A stretch of DNA of 64,000 bases from Lolium rigidum (taxonomy: Eukaryota; Streptophyta; Magnoliopsida; Poales; Poaceae). Position numbers and translations under genes: made by a program. Below the pieces are notes generated by a model. The model saw only the letters and a list, made by a program, of their open reading frames with translations. It did no database searches and was not told the origin of the DNA. The stretch spans positions 62,001-126,000 of the forward strand of contig NW_025899909.1 of NCBI RefSeq assembly GCF_022539505.1, given 5' to 3'. Below are positions 46,201-58,588 of the stretch, piece after piece (position 1 is the stretch's first letter; the number at the start of each line of letters is the position of its first letter).

Positions 46201-46914
46201 GTCATGAGGAGGGTACATGCGACTAGGGCGGAGCATAAAAGTCATGCTTCCGCAGTTCACCATAGCTTTCTCCTTGGTTTCTTTCTTCACCCGGAAAAAG
46301 AACTGCCACAACTTAACGTCAGGCCGGATCCCAAGATGACCTTCGCAGAGAGTCACGAAGTTGGACAAAAGAAGATATGAGTTCGGGCAAATGTTGTGTG
46401 GCTGGAGCCCGTAGGTGCTGAGGATGGAGAGGAAAAATTCCGAACAAGGGAGTGAAAGTCCGCGTTCCACCCAAGCCTTAGTCATAACAACTTCTCCGGC
46501 TTCCGGCTTGGGGACGACGGAATCGCGCGTGAAACTCCAATGAGAGGAGATCATTCCTTCGTTCGGGAGCTCTCTAAGCTCCACGTCGGTGGTCTCGCAA
46601 GGCCACCATTGACCACGTTCTCCTTCGCGGATCCGGGCCTTCGACGCCTTCTTGTTTTCCGCCTCCCGCACTTTAGCTGCCATCCGAGCTTGCCCTTCGA
46701 GTTCTTCTTGGAGCTCTTGGAGGGTAGGAATCCGGCTTGGAGCGGTGCTGGAAGATGCGGAAAAAGGTTGAGCTAGTCTGATGTCGGAAACATACGGTGG
46801 CAGGAATGATATGGGATCCGGGCATATGGGTTCTATCTGATTTGGATCCGGGCTACTCGAAGAGCTACCAGTGCAAAGTGACGATTCGAGTGGCATGCTT
46901 CCGGCTGCACCCAT
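43243..46914 (-). pseudogene. Antisense intron-bearing gene of the Retand-type element (aORF)
   Basis: It runs opposite to gag-pol between integrase and the 3' LTR. The first exon (ATG at 46914) carries the domain listed in Pfam as putative gypsy-type transposon (FFLSILSTYGLQPHNICPNS, CEGHLGIRPDVKLWQFFF). Exon 2 (45374-45684) is acidic, then basic with nuclear-signal-like KKPKTVK. Next come a Pro-rich exon (45244 downward), coiled-coil exons (44395-44524 and 44323 down to about 44020, LETKLKEAELKKKQAEKQLAE) and a terminal exon ending at 43243. Introns with good GT..AG signals: 45685-45764 (GTAAGC..TTCAG) and 44324-44394 (GTTGGT..ATAG). A one-base shift near 46180 and another near 45000 break it. 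Its function in these elements is not established. Confidence 0.75.
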
Positions 46915-47765
46915 ACGAAGTGTTTGAGTACCCGGATCACTGAACCTATCTTCTACACTACGTTGTCTTCTACAAGGCCGGCGTACTTACCGCTAATGGC
47001 GCGGTGGCTCGACGGAGCTCCGGCGGAGTTGAGGTCGCTGAACTTGGAGGAAGTTGACTCGCGTAACCACGAATCGGCGGCGGAGCGAGTTTCTCGTTCA
47101 AACGTGATGATCTTGGTGCGAGGGGAGCCTCGGTTCGGCGGCGCGCGAGGTTCACCGTGACGAAGTTCGCCGGAGTCTAGATCTGGCGGGCGGCGCGGCG
47201 CGAGGAGGAAGACGATGTGGTGAGAGGGGGTGAAAGAATGAATTTTTACCGGGCCGCGGGGTATTTATAGGCCGCGCTCGGAGATTCGGGATCCGGATCC
47301 GACGGTGGAAACTGAACGGTCACACCGTTGGATGGTTGACACGTGTTTAGGTCAAATGCGGTAAAACGACGTGGAGGTGATTTGGCTGCGCGCTCCCGAA
47401 AATTCCGGCTGAAGATTTGCATCTGTGAAGATTTAGCGCGGGAAATGAGGAAGTTGTGCGCGGGAAATAAGGAACTTCCGTTGTTGAGTGTGATCTGAAG
47501 ATGAAGGATTTCCGAAGCCGTTTGAGTCTTTTAAGATTCCGGTAATTTTGTGAAGATAAGTTGTCTCTCATTCGAACGGGCAGTAACCCGGAGATGTTCT
47601 TTGGAACGTCGATGGATGAAGTCCCGCGGGATGGGAGCATTTTCCGGCTATAAGTTGGGAAAAAGAAGAAAATGCAAGGTTGGAGCTCTTCAAGTTTCTC
47701 CGCGTTACCAACGTTTGCCGGAGATCGTGTTGGACCAGCAAGGCGGAAACTGCAGGCGAAACTCG

Positions 47766-47783
47766 GAGAACTCTGGGGGCTAC
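47766..47783 (+). other. Gypsy polypurine tract
   Basis: AACTCTGGGGGCTAC ends one base before the 3' LTR. The G-run is the plus-strand primer expected here. Confidence 0.65.
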
Positions 47784-48348
47784 TGTTGTGGGTATACTTC
47801 ATAGGTGTACCATCGACAGGTGCCTAGATCCGGCAAGCCCGGGTGGCCCACGGACGGTGATGAGGCATGTGGCCCATCGGGCGGCCCAGCTTGTCGTTGA
47901 TCATGAAGGGAGAAGTCCAGCCCGAGATCAGCAGACCGGATCCGTACCGACATTAGGAGTAACCCGGATCCATGGAGGCCCATGAGGGACCCGGATCCAG
48001 GACGACGTATGGAAGGCGGATCCGTGACGTGCACGGCAAGATATTGTACCGTAGTTAGGCTATCTGTAATCCGGCTAGGACTCTCCATGTAAACCCTAGA
48101 TCCGTGCGCCTTTATAAGCCGGATCCTGGGAGCCCTAGAGGCACGTTGACAACCACAACTCATTGTAACAACGCGAAAGCGCCCAAATAATTCCAGACAA
48201 GCAGCAGTAGGCCCTGTCAACGTGCAGGTGTTCCGAAGCTGGGTAACTCGCGTACCACCGTCCCGTGTGCACTCCGCCCTATGGCCCCTACTTCTTCTCC
48301 CCCTCGTGAGGATCCCTCCTCCGAGGTACCGTCGATTAGGCAACGACA
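47784..48348 (+). repeat. Gypsy 3' LTR
   Basis: It is 565 bp, TG...CA, same length as the 5' copy. GATGG follows immediately, and then the Copia 5' LTR resumes with GCTGCAGCCC. Confidence 0.92.
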
Positions 48349-48353
48349 GATGG

Positions 48354-48722
48354 GCTGCAGCCCAATAAGGCAGCCCATGTGGTCTATAATTCCTGAAATC
48401 TCAAGGCCCATCACGTTGGCAGCTTGGGACAGCTTTGGGGGACAAAGTTTAGTCCCACATTGCTAGTTGGGAGAGAGTTGGAGTGGTATATAAGGGCTGC
48501 TGTTCTAGTCATTCCAAGTGAGTGAGAATAGAAAGAGCCCTCGCGCACTCCTCCTCCTCCGCTCGTCTCGGCTCGGCTCGGCACGTCACGTCACGTCACG
48601 CACCTCGCGTTTCGTGACTCGAGTTCGAGTTCGAGACACACTCAAGGAAGCCTAAATACGGGCGGGTCGGCTTCCTCCCAGGATATACAAGGAGACCGAT
48701 CAGATCTGAAAACAGTGTTCTT

Positions 48723-48761
<39 letters not shown>

Positions 48762-49199
48762 TTCCTTTTGATGTGCTACTCTCTAGTCTTCCCCATCCCG
48801 GCGACTGCGTGCACAGCCGTCCGGGAGAGCAGGCCTCCGAAACTCCGTCCGTTGAGATCCTGCACCGGGAGACGGGCGATAAGGTTTTTGGGGAGCGTCT
48901 CGGCGCGACTGCTCGCTGCTGTTCGTGTTCTTCTTCGCCGGTCCGTCTGCTTCATCAACGACTACGACTACACCATGGGCGACATCAACAACTCCCATGG
49001 TGGTGGTGGTGCTACTGCTGGTGCGACCTTCCCGGTCGCGATGTACGTGATTTCCCTCTCCTACCTTGCACTGCTACTTATTCCATGTTCAGATCTGATG
49101 CATGTGCTTAGTGTGATGTGTATCGTTAAGTATGCTTGTGCATCTGTAATGTTGCTTTCGGTAAATAAACTCACACGGAAATTGCCTAATAATCCAACA
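48354..49199 (+). repeat. Copia 5' LTR, main part
   Basis: It aligns with 60267-61191. A TC microsatellite (about 48725-48755) is longer than its counterpart near 60730-60748. The 3' LTR has about 89 bp (60573-60661) absent here. The ATG that begins the gag frame (48975) lies inside the LTR. I find no initiator tRNA-Met type primer-binding site directly after 49199. Confidence 0.9.
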
Positions 49200-50081
49200 A
49201 TCCAAAAACCTTATCTGCTTAGGCAATTTTCACCGTCTGGTTTTGTCGTCGCGCTCAAACCGAGCCCGTTTACGGGTTCTCATTTCAAGAGATGGCAGAG
49301 TAAGACCCTCTTGTGGCTCACTTCTATGGGCGTGCACCGGGTTGCGGAAGGTACTAGGTCCGCTTACTCCTGAAGAGGATAAAGCGTTCGGGGATGCCAC
49401 CGTAATCTTTGTGGGTGCCGTTCTAAGTGTGCTTGGAGACAAGTTGGTTGATGCTTATCTGCACATACGAAATGGGAAGGAACTGTGGGATGCACTCGGA
49501 CGCTAAGTTTGGTGCCGCCGATGCCGGGGGTGAACTCGTATGCTATGGAGCAGCTCAATGACTACGTAATGGTTGAGAACTGATCTGTAGTAGAACAGGC
49601 TCATGAGATACAGATCATGGCAAAGGAACTCGAGCTCCTCAAGTGTGTGCTACCGGACAAGTTTGTCGCGGGATGCATTGTCGCTAAGCTTCCTCCTTCA
49701 TGGAGGAACTTTGCCACTTCTCTCAAACATCAGAGGCATGAGTTTTCTGTTGAGAATATCATGGGCTCTCTGGATGTTGAGGAGAAGGCGAGGGCAAAAG
49801 ACAAACACACTGGAGGAACCGAGGGACGTTCTGCTGCCAATATGGTGCAGAAAAATGCCCACAAGTCCAAAGGAAAGAATAAGGGAGTCTCCCAGACTAC
49901 CAACTTCAAGAAGAAGGGGAAAACGGAGAAGAGAGATCCTTGCTGGGTGTGTGGCGAGACAGGCCATTGGGCTAATCGCTGTCCACAACGCAAAGGAAAG
50001 AAATGTCAGGCTGGACGTAACTCAAATTCTGTCAAGCATGGTCATTGGCAACACAGAGGAAGGAACTACATGGTATGGTAA
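48975..50081 (+). pseudogene. gag: Copia gag with LTR-encoded first exon
   Basis: Translation would begin in the LTR (MGDINNSHGGGG). It continues after a 180-bp candidate intron (49043-49222) into the UBN2-type gag domain (ALKPSPFTGSHFKRWQ, LWLTSMGVHRVAEG, then VLPDKFVAGCIVAKLPPSW, SLDVEEKARAKD). It ends with a CCHC zinc knuckle (CWVCGETGHWANRC at about 49940-49983). Frame changes near 49345 and 49500 break the coding path. The intron length is a multiple of three and has no stop, so read-through would also be open. Confidence 0.78.
49043..49222 (+). other. Candidate intron crossing the LTR/internal boundary
   Basis: The donor GAT|GTACGTGA is inside the LTR and the acceptor TCTGCTTAG|GC lies 23 bp past the LTR end. 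Joining keeps the gag frame. The same donor is present in the 3' LTR (near 61035). Splicing would remove the whole LTR/internal junction, where the primer-binding site must lie. Confidence 0.5.
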
Positions 50082-50104
50082 TATGTTACCTCATCGTTCT
50101 TTCG

Positions 50105-53100
50105 GTGTTTCAGCCCACGGAATGGTGGGTTGATACAGGTGCCAATGTTCATGTGTGTGCCGACATCTCCATGTTTACCTCTTATCGTGCCCGAGGTTCC
50201 TCAGTAATGATGGGGAATGGGTTACATGCTACTGTTCGTGGTGTTGGCACGATAGATCTGAAGTTTACTTCGGGAAAGATCGTGCAACTGAGGAACGTGC
50301 TGCATGTCCCTTCTATCAAGAAGAATCTCGTTAGCGGCTCCCGTCTTATGAAAGATGGGTTTAAGTTGGTGTTTGAATCCAATAAAGTTGTACTGTCCAA
50401 GTATGGAACTTTTGTTGGAAAGGGATATGAATGTGAGGGAATGTTTCGCTTCTCTCTAGAAGACTTCTGTGATAATGTTGTGAACCATGTAAGCACTAGT
50501 GTTAATGAAACTAATGTTTGGCATTCACGACTTTGTCATGTTAATTTCGGTTGTATGACACGGCTTGCTGATATGAGTTTAATTCCGAATTTCACCTTTG
50601 TCAAAGGCTCTAAGTGCCATGCTTGTGTGCAAGCAAAGCAGCCTCGCAAGCCTCACAAGCCTGCGAAGGAAAGAAACTTGGCACCACTAGAGCTCGTGCA
50701 TTCAGATCTATGTGAGATGAATGGTGAGTTGACAAAAGGTGGAAAGAAATATTTCATGACTTTGATTGATGATTCCACTAGGTACTGTTATGTGTACCTA
50801 CTGAAAACTAAAGATGAGGCTCTTGATTTCTTTAAAATCTATAAGGCCGAAGTTGAGAACCAACTTGAAAGAAAGATAAAAAGGGTTCGGTCCGATCGTG
50901 GTGGAGAGTACTTTTCTAATGAGTTCAATTTATTCTCGTGCGGAACATGGTATAATCCATGAGAGGACGCCTCCCAATTCCCCACAATCCAATGGGATTG
51001 CGGAAAGAAAAACCGTACTCTAACAGATTTGGTTAACGCCATGTTAGATTTTCGGGTTTATCCAAGGAATGGTGGGGGGAGGCTATATTGACTTCGTGTC
51101 ATGTCCTAAACCGTGTTCCAACCAAGAATAAAGAGATTACCCCTTATGAGGAGTGGGAAAAGAAAATACCAACACTCTCCTACCTACGAACTTGGGGCTG
51201 TTTGGCAAAAGTGAATTTGCCAATCACCAAAAAGCGAAAGCTTGGACCAAAAACCGTGGATTGTGTCTTTCTTGGCTATGCTGCCCATAGCATTGCTTAT
51301 AGATTTCTTGTGGTGAAATCTGGAGTGGACGACATGAATGTTGGCACCATCTTTGAATCAAGAGATGCTACATTCTTTGAGGATATATTCCCTATGAGAG
51401 ATGTGCATGGCATGTCTAGTTGGGAATCTGATCCAATACATGAAACTCCTATGGAGTCTGATGAGGAATCTGATGATGAAAGTTCAGATTCTGATGAAGA
51501 TGACAATGAAGCTCCCACAAGGAGTAAGAGACAAAGGACCGCAAAGTCTTTTGGTAATGATTTCATTGTATATCTTGTGGATGATACTCCCACTACCATT
51601 TCAGAAGCTCTCGCATCTCCTGATGCGTACTCATCGGAAGGAAGCGGTTCAAAGCGAGATGGATTCCATCTTGGCTAATGGAACGTGGGAGTTAACCGAG
51701 CGTCCTTATGGGTGCAAACTCGTAGGATGTAAATGGGTATTTAAGAAGAAGCTTCGAGCTGATGGTACTATTGAGAAGTACAAAGCTCGGCTTGTAGCCA
51801 AAGGCTATACCCAAAAGGAAGGCGAAGATTTCTTCGATACCTACTCACCTGTGGCGAGATTGACCACCATTCGAGTAATACTATCATTGGCTGCCTCACA
51901 CGGTCTTCTCGTTCATCAAATGGACGTTAAGACGGCTTTCCTAAATGGAGAGTTGGACGAGGAAATTTACATGGAACAGCCTGATGGTTTCGTACTAGAA
52001 GGTCAAGAAAGAAAGGTGTGTAAATTAAAGAAATCTTTGTATGGTCTTAAACAAGCACCCAAACAATGGCATGAGAAGTTTGAAAGAACTTTGACATCTG
52101 TGGGCTTTGTTGTTAATGAAGCCGACAAATGTGTGTACTACCGCCATGGTGGGGGTGAGGGAGTTGTCCTATGTTTGTATGTGGATGACATACTAATTTT
52201 TGGGACAAGTCTCAAAGTAATTGAGGAGGTAAAAACCTTCTTATCTCAATGTTTCGAGATGAAAGATCTTGGAGAAGCTGATGTTGTACTGAACATCAAG
52301 CTTTTGAGAGATGAGAATAATGGGATTACACTTGTGCAATCTCATTATGTTGAGAAGGTGTTGAGCAGATTTGGCTATGCTGATTGCAAATCTTCTCTCA
52401 CACCTTATGATCCTAGTGTCTTGCTTCGAAAGAATGAAAAGGCAACTAGAGATCAATTGAGATACTCTCAAATTATTGGTTCACTCATGTATTTAGCTTG
52501 CGCTACGAGGCCTGATATCTCGTTTGCTGTGTGCAAACTTAGCCGGTTTGTGGCCAACCCGGGAGATGATCATTGGCATGCTCTTGAGAGAGTGATGCGC
52601 TATCTAAAAGGAACCATGAGTTATGGAATTCATTATACCGGATATCCAAGAGGACTTGAAGGGTATAGTGATTCCAATTGGATCTCTGATGCTAAAATCA
52701 AAGCCACAAGTGGATATGTTTTCACTCTTGGTGGTGGCGCTGTTTCCTGGAAGTCTTGCAAGCAGACCATCTTAACGAGGTCAACTATGGAAGCAGAACT
52801 CACAGCATTAGATACAGCTACTATCGAAGCGGAATGGCTTCGTGAGCTCTTGATGGACTTGCCTATGGTTGAAAAACCAATACCGGCTATCCTCATGAAC
52901 TGTGATAATCAAACTGTGATTGTCAAAGTGAAAAGTTCTAAGGATAATATGAAAAGTTCCAAACATATCAAGAGGAGACTGAAGTCTATCAGAAAACTGA
53001 GAAACTCCGGAGTGATAGCATTGGATTATGTCCAAAGTGCTAAAAATCTGGCAGATTCTTTCACAAAAGGACTATCAAGAAACATGATAGACCTTGCATC

Positions 53101-53128
53101 GAGGGAGATGGGTTTGAGACCCACTTGA
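50105..53128 (+). pseudogene. pol: Copia pol: PR-IN-RT-RH, broken by frameshifts
   Basis: Protease WWVDTGANVHVC near 50122. GAG-pre-integrase WHSRLCHVNFGCM and CHACVQAKQ. Integrase catalytic region with HSDLCEM, then SDRGGEYFSN, then PQSNGIAERK near 50985; VFLGYA follows. Reverse transcriptase in 51700-52400: [30 protein letters not shown], and YVDD at about 52180. RNase H region to the stop at 53126-53128 ([30 protein letters not shown]). Frame changes near 50940 and 51640 split it, and a base change near 51010 also shifts the frame. The RT-RNase H part is open for over 1.4 kb, suggesting recent decay. Confidence 0.9.
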
Positions 53129-53557
53129 GTTGCCGAGGGGGTAACCCAACCTATGTAATCGGAAATTTCGTGAAGTAGGACCTGGGAAAACAAACCGGAG
53201 CAACTGAGATGAGAGAAAATTTAATACCCCCATTCCGCTGCAGATGCAATTCTCTCATAGCTACTGTAAGGCAGGTTGACAATGTCTTAATGTGTTCTGA
53301 GCGGCTCTTGATGAGCGAAGACGCCGTCCTACTGGGCGATCTTTTGAAGAACACACCTATATGAGTGACACTACTGGTCATAGTGTGGGAGATTTGGGTG
53401 AATCTCTAGTAAGCTCATGAAAGGCCGAGGAGTATGACTTATAAGCTCCACCCGAGGGGAAGGCTAATGTAGCCTAGTACCGTGCCGGCATTGAGCGAAA
53501 CTTGCTGCACAAAGACTGACAATTCAAGGCATAGTCCATTGTTCAGTTGTAGTCAAG
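53129..53557 (+). other. Copia 3' untranslated region, left part
   Basis: Sequence between the pol stop and the insertion of the third LTR element. No gene. It resumes at 60138. Confidence 0.7.
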
Positions 53558-53562
53558 CGTAG

Positions 53563-55071
53563 TGATGCGCACAGCAGCAAGTTTTCCCTCAGAAAAAAAC
53601 CAAGGTTTATCGAACCAGGAGGAGCCAAGAAGCACGTTGAAGGTTGATGGCGACGGGATGTAGTGCGGCGCAACACCAGAGATTCCGGCGCCAACGTGGA
53701 ACCTGCACAACACAACCAAAGTACTTTGCTGTAACAAAGGATTAACCGAATTGTGTGGAAGATGATTGTTTGCAGAGAAAACAGTAGAACAAGTATTGCA
53801 GCAGATTTGTATTTCAGTATTAAAGAATGGACCGGGGTCCACAGTTCACTAGAGGTGTCTCTCCCATAAGATAAAAGCATGTTGGGTGAACAAATTACAG
53901 TCGGGCAATTGACAAATAGAGAGAGCATAACAATGCACATACATGTCATGATAAGTATAGTGAGATTTAATTGGGCATTACGACAAAGTACATAGACCGC
54001 CATCCAACTCGCATCTATGCCTAAAAAGTCCACCTTCAGAGTTATCGTCCGAACCCCTTCCAAGTATTAAGTTGCTAACAACGAGACAATTGCATTAAGT
54101 ATGGTGCGTAATGTAATCAATAACTACATCCTCGGACATAGCATCAATGTTTTATCCCTAGTTGCAACAGCACAACACAACCTTAGAACTTTCTGTCACT
54201 CGTCCCGGTGTCAATGCGGGCATGAACCCACTATCGAGCATAAATACTCCCTCTTGGAGTTACTAGCATCAACTTGGCCAGAGCCTCTACTAATAACGGA
54301 GAGCATGCAAGATCATAAACAACACATATGTAATAACTTGATAATTAACATAACATGGTATTCTCTATCCATCGGATCCCGACAAACACAACATAGAGTA
54401 TTACGGATAGATGATCTTGATCATGTTAGGCAGCTCACAAGATCCAACAATGAAGCACAATGAGGAGAAGACAACCATCTAGCTACTGCTATGGACCCAT
54501 AGTCCAGGGGTGAACTACTCACTCATCACTCCGGAGGCGACCATGGCGGCGTAGAGTCCTCCGGGAGATGAATCCCCTCTCCGGCAGGGTGCCGGAGGAG
54601 ATCTCCGGAATCCCCCGAGATGGGATTGGCGGCGGCGGCGTCTCGCAAGGTTTTCCGTATCGTGGTTTTTCGCATCGGGGTTTCACGACGGAGGCTTTAA
54701 GTAGGCGGAAGGGCAGCAGTCGGGGGCCGACGAGGGGCCCACACCACAGGGCGGCGCGGCCCCCTTGGCCGCGCCGCCTTGTGGTTTGGCCACCTCGTGG
54801 CCCCACTTCGTATGCTCTTCGGTCTTCCGGAAGGTTCGTGGCGAAATAGGCCCCCGGGTCTTCGTTTCGTCCAATTCCGAGAATATTTCGTTACTAGGAT
54901 TTCGAAACCAAAAACAGCAGAAAACAACGAATCGGCACTTTGGCATCTTGTTAATAGGTTAGTTCCGTAAAATGCACGAATATGACATAAAGTGTGCATA
55001 AAACATGTAGGTATCATCAATAATATGGCATAGAACATAAGAAATTATCGATATGTCGGAGACGTATCAAG
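53563..55071 (-). repeat. 3' LTR of the non-autonomous element
   Basis: It lacks about 39 bp present in the partner LTR (58757-58795 region) and differs by scattered substitutions. Confidence 0.9.
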
Positions 55072-55088
55072 CATCCCCAAGCTTAGTT
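55072..55088 (-). other. Polypurine tract of the non-autonomous element
   Basis: The plus strand reads AGCATCCCCAAGCTTAG directly beside the LTR. The same GCATCCCCAAGCTTAG word recurs at about 56953-56968 and 57012-57027 in the interior, so the tract is present in three copies. Confidence 0.65.
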
Positions 55089-57658
55089 CTCGCTCGTCCC
55101 GAGCAGGTAAAACGATAACAAAGATAATTTCTGAAGTGACATGCCATCATAACCTTGATCATACTATTTGTTAACATATGTAATGAATGCAGCGATCAAA
55201 ACAATGGTAATGGCATGAGTAAACAAGTGAATCATAAAGCAAAGACTTTTCATGAATAGTACTTCAAGACAAGTATTAATAAGTCTTGCATAAGAGTTAA
55301 CACATAAAGCAATAAATCAAAGTAAAGGCATTGAAGCAACACAAAGGAAGATTAAGTTTCAGCGGTTGCTTTCAACTTGTAACATGTATATCTCATGGAT
55401 AATTGCCAACATAGAGTAATATAACAAGTGCAATATGCAAGTATGTAGGAATCAATGCACAGATCACACAAGTGTTTGCTTCTTGAGGTGGAGAGAGATA
55501 GGTGAACTGACTCAACATAAAAGTAAAAAGAATGGTCCTTCAAAGAGGAAAGCATTGATTGCTATATTTGTGCTAGAGCTTTTTATTTTGAAAACATGAA
55601 ACAATTTTGTCAACGGTAGTAATAAAGCATATGAGTTATAAAAGTTATATCTTACAAGTTGCAAGCCTCATGCATAGTATACTAATAGTGCCCGCACCTT
55701 GTCCTAATTAGCTTGGACTACCGGATCTTTTCAATGCACATGTTTTAACCAAGTGTCACAATGGGGTACCTCCATGCCGCCTGTAAAAAGGTCTAAGGAG
55801 AAAGCTCGCATTTTGGATTTCTCGCTTTTGATTATTCTCAACTTAGACATCCATACCGGGACAACATGGACAACAGATAATGGACTCCTCTTTAATGCAT
55901 AAGCATGTGGCAACAATTATTATTCTCATATGAGATTGAGGATATATGTCCAAAACTGAAACTTCCACCATGATTCATGGCTTTAGTTAGCGGCCCAATG
56001 TTCTTCTCTAACAATATGCATGCTCTAACCATAAAGGTGGTAGATCTCTCTTACTTCAGACAAGACGGACATGCATAGCAACTCACATGATATTCAACAA
56101 AGAATAGTTGATGGCGTCCCCAGAAGCATGGTTATCGCACAACAAGCAACTTAATAAGAGATAAAGTGCATAAGTACATATTCAATACCACAATAGTTTT
56201 TAAGCTATTTGTCCCATGAGCTATATATTGCAAAGGTGAATGATGGAATTTTAAAGGTAGCACTCAAGCAATTTACTTTGGAATGGCGGGTAAATACCAT
56301 GTAGTAGGTAGGTATGGTGGACACGAATGGCATAGTGGTTGGCTCAAGTATTTTGGATGCATGAGAAGTATTCCCTCTCGATACAAGGTTTAGGCTAGCA
56401 AGGTTATTTGAAACAAACACAAGGATGAACGGTGCAGCAAAACTCACATAAAATACATATTGTAAACATTATAAGACTCTACACCGTCTTCCTTTTTGTT
56501 CAAAACTCAATACTAGATATTATCTAGACTCTAGAGAAACCAAATATGCAAACCAAATTAGCAAGCTCCAAGTATTTCTTCATTAATGGGTGCAAAGTAT
56601 ATGATGCAAGAGCTTAAACATGAGCACAACAATTGCCAAGTATCAAATTATCCAAGACATTTTAGAGTTACTACATGTAGTATTTTCCAATTCCAACCAT
56701 ATAACAATTTAACAAAGAAGAAACTTCGCCATGAATACTATGAGTAGAGCCTAAGGACATACTTGTCCATATGCTACAGCGGAGCGTGTCTCTCTCCCAT
56801 AAAGTGAATGCTAGGATCCATTTTATTCAAACAAAACAAAAAACAAAAACAAACCGACGCTCCAAGCAAAGTGCATAAGATGTGACGGAATAAAAATATA
56901 GTTTCAGGGGAGGAACCCGATAATGTTGTCGATGAAGAAGGGGATGCCTTGGGCATCCCCAAGCTTAGACGCTTGAGTCTTCTTAGAATATGCAGGGGTG
57001 AACCACCGGGGCATCCCCAAGCTTAGAGCTTTCACTCTCCTTGATCATATTGCATCATACTCCTCTCTTGATCCTTGAAAACTTCCTCCACACCAAACTC
57101 GAAACAACTCATTAGAGGGTTAGTGCATAATAAAAATTCACATGTTCAGAGGTGACACAATCATTCTTAACACTTCTGGACATTGCATAAAGCTACTGGA
57201 CATTAATGGATCAAAGAAATTCATCCAACATAGCAAAAGAGGCAATGCAAAATAAAAGGCAGAATCTGTCAAAACAGAACAGTCCGTAAATATGGATTTT
57301 ATTAGGCCACCAGACTTGCTCAAATGAAAATGCTCAAATTGAATGAAAGTTGCGTACATATCTGAGGATCATGCACGTAAATTGGCTTAATTTTCTGAGC
57401 TACCTACAGGGAGGTAGACCCAGATTCGTGACAGCAAAGAAATCTGGAACTGTGCAGTAATCCAAATCTAGTACTTACTTTACTATCAAAGACTTTACTT
57501 GGCACAACAAACATAAAACTAAGATAAGGAGAGGTTGCTACAGTAGTAAACAACTTCCAAGACACAATTATAAAACAAAAATACTGGAGTAAAAACATGG
57601 GTTGTCTCCCATAAGCGCTTTTCTTTAACGCCTTTCAGCTAGGCGCGGAAAGTGTAAC

Positions 57659-58304
57659 TCAAGTATTATCGAAGGGTGGTGCACCTACAGCGGGGTTTGG
57701 AGTTTTCTCAACCATGCATAGTATATTGGATACATAAGTTTCAGCGTCTCCCTTTTCATTAGTCTTGGGCTTGCTACTCTCATCGAACAAATTTTCAGGA
57801 ACAAGCCAAGCATAGTTATGTTCTAGTGCATCATTCATAGCTAGGAGTTTACATGGTATTGGTGCTTTGATCTCCCCACCATCATTAGCATTATTAGTGT
57901 ATCTTATCCTATCCATGTCCATTTTTTCAAGGAGACTAACAAAATTAGTATGAGAACCAAGCATATTAAATTTAGCGAAGACCTTTCTAGCCTCTCTTGC
58001 TAGACCATCAAATTCTCTAAGAAGGGTTTCTAAAACAAAATCTTTCTTTTCCCCCTCTTCCAAATCACCAAGTGTAAGAAACATGTGTTGGATTATAGGA
58101 TTGAGATTAACAAATTTAGTTTCCAACAAGCGAACTAAAGCAGCCAGCAGCAATTTCATAAGTAGGAGCAAGTTCTACCAAGTGTCTATCTTCAAAATCT
58201 TCAACGGTACTAACATGGGTGAAAAATTCTTCTATATTGTTTCTCCCAATTATAGACCCGCGTCCTACCGGTATGTTTTTTGTGGTAAAATTAAAAGGAA
58301 ACAT
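57659..58304 (-). pseudogene. Unknown ORF of the non-autonomous LTR element, frameshifted
   Basis: Minus-strand frame from ATG 58304 (MFPFNFTTKNIPVGRGSIIG) to near 58120, then one base out of register to a stop at 57659 (ending KTPNPAVGAPPFDNT). The protein would be about 210-215 residues, acidic in parts, with EKKDFVLETLLREFDGLARE predicted helical. I recognise no domain. It lies where gag would be, directly behind the primer-binding site. A frame this long in a non-autonomous element suggests a packaging or gag-like role, but that is speculation. Confidence 0.55.
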
Positions 58305-58510
58305 GATGAATCAAGTAAAGTAAATGCAAGTAAACTAATTTTTTGTGTTTTTGATATAGCAAACAAGACAGTAAATAAAGTAAAACTAGCAACTAATTTT
58401 TTTGTGTTTTGATATAATGCAGCAAACAAAGTAGTAAATAAAATAAAGCAAGACAAAAACAAAGTAAAGAGATTGAGAAGTGGAGACTCCCCTTGCAGCG
58501 TGTCTTGATC

Positions 58511-58528
58511 TCCCCGGCAACGGCGCCA
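58511..58528 (-). other. Primer-binding site of the non-autonomous element
   Basis: The minus strand reads TGGCGCCGTTGCCGGGGA, the pattern used by Athila and other plant LTR elements primed by tRNA-Asp. It is about 60 bp from the LTR edge, farther than usual. Confidence 0.65.
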
Positions 58529-58588
58529 GAAAATATGCTTGATGGCGTGTATTTCACACGTTCGTTGGGCAACCCCAAGAGGAAGGTA

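Larger units (their letters stand above)
35026..48348 (+). mobile_element. Gypsy LTR retrotransposon, Tat/Retand type
   Basis: This 13.3-kb element has two 565-bp LTRs and a perfect GATGG target duplication (35021-35025 and 48349-48353). Order on the plus strand: gag, protease, reverse transcriptase, RNase H, a second archaeal-type RNase H, integrase. A 5-kb 3' region then holds an intron-bearing gene on the opposite strand. The extra RNase H and the antisense gene mark the Tat/Retand lineage. Frames in gag and pol are broken, so it is not autonomous now. Confidence 0.93.

Noticed and set aside
55072..57040. Spaced GCATCCCCAAGCTTAG repeats as a possible CRISPR-like array
   Set aside because: Only three copies at irregular spacing in a plant retroelement; one is the purine tract of that element.
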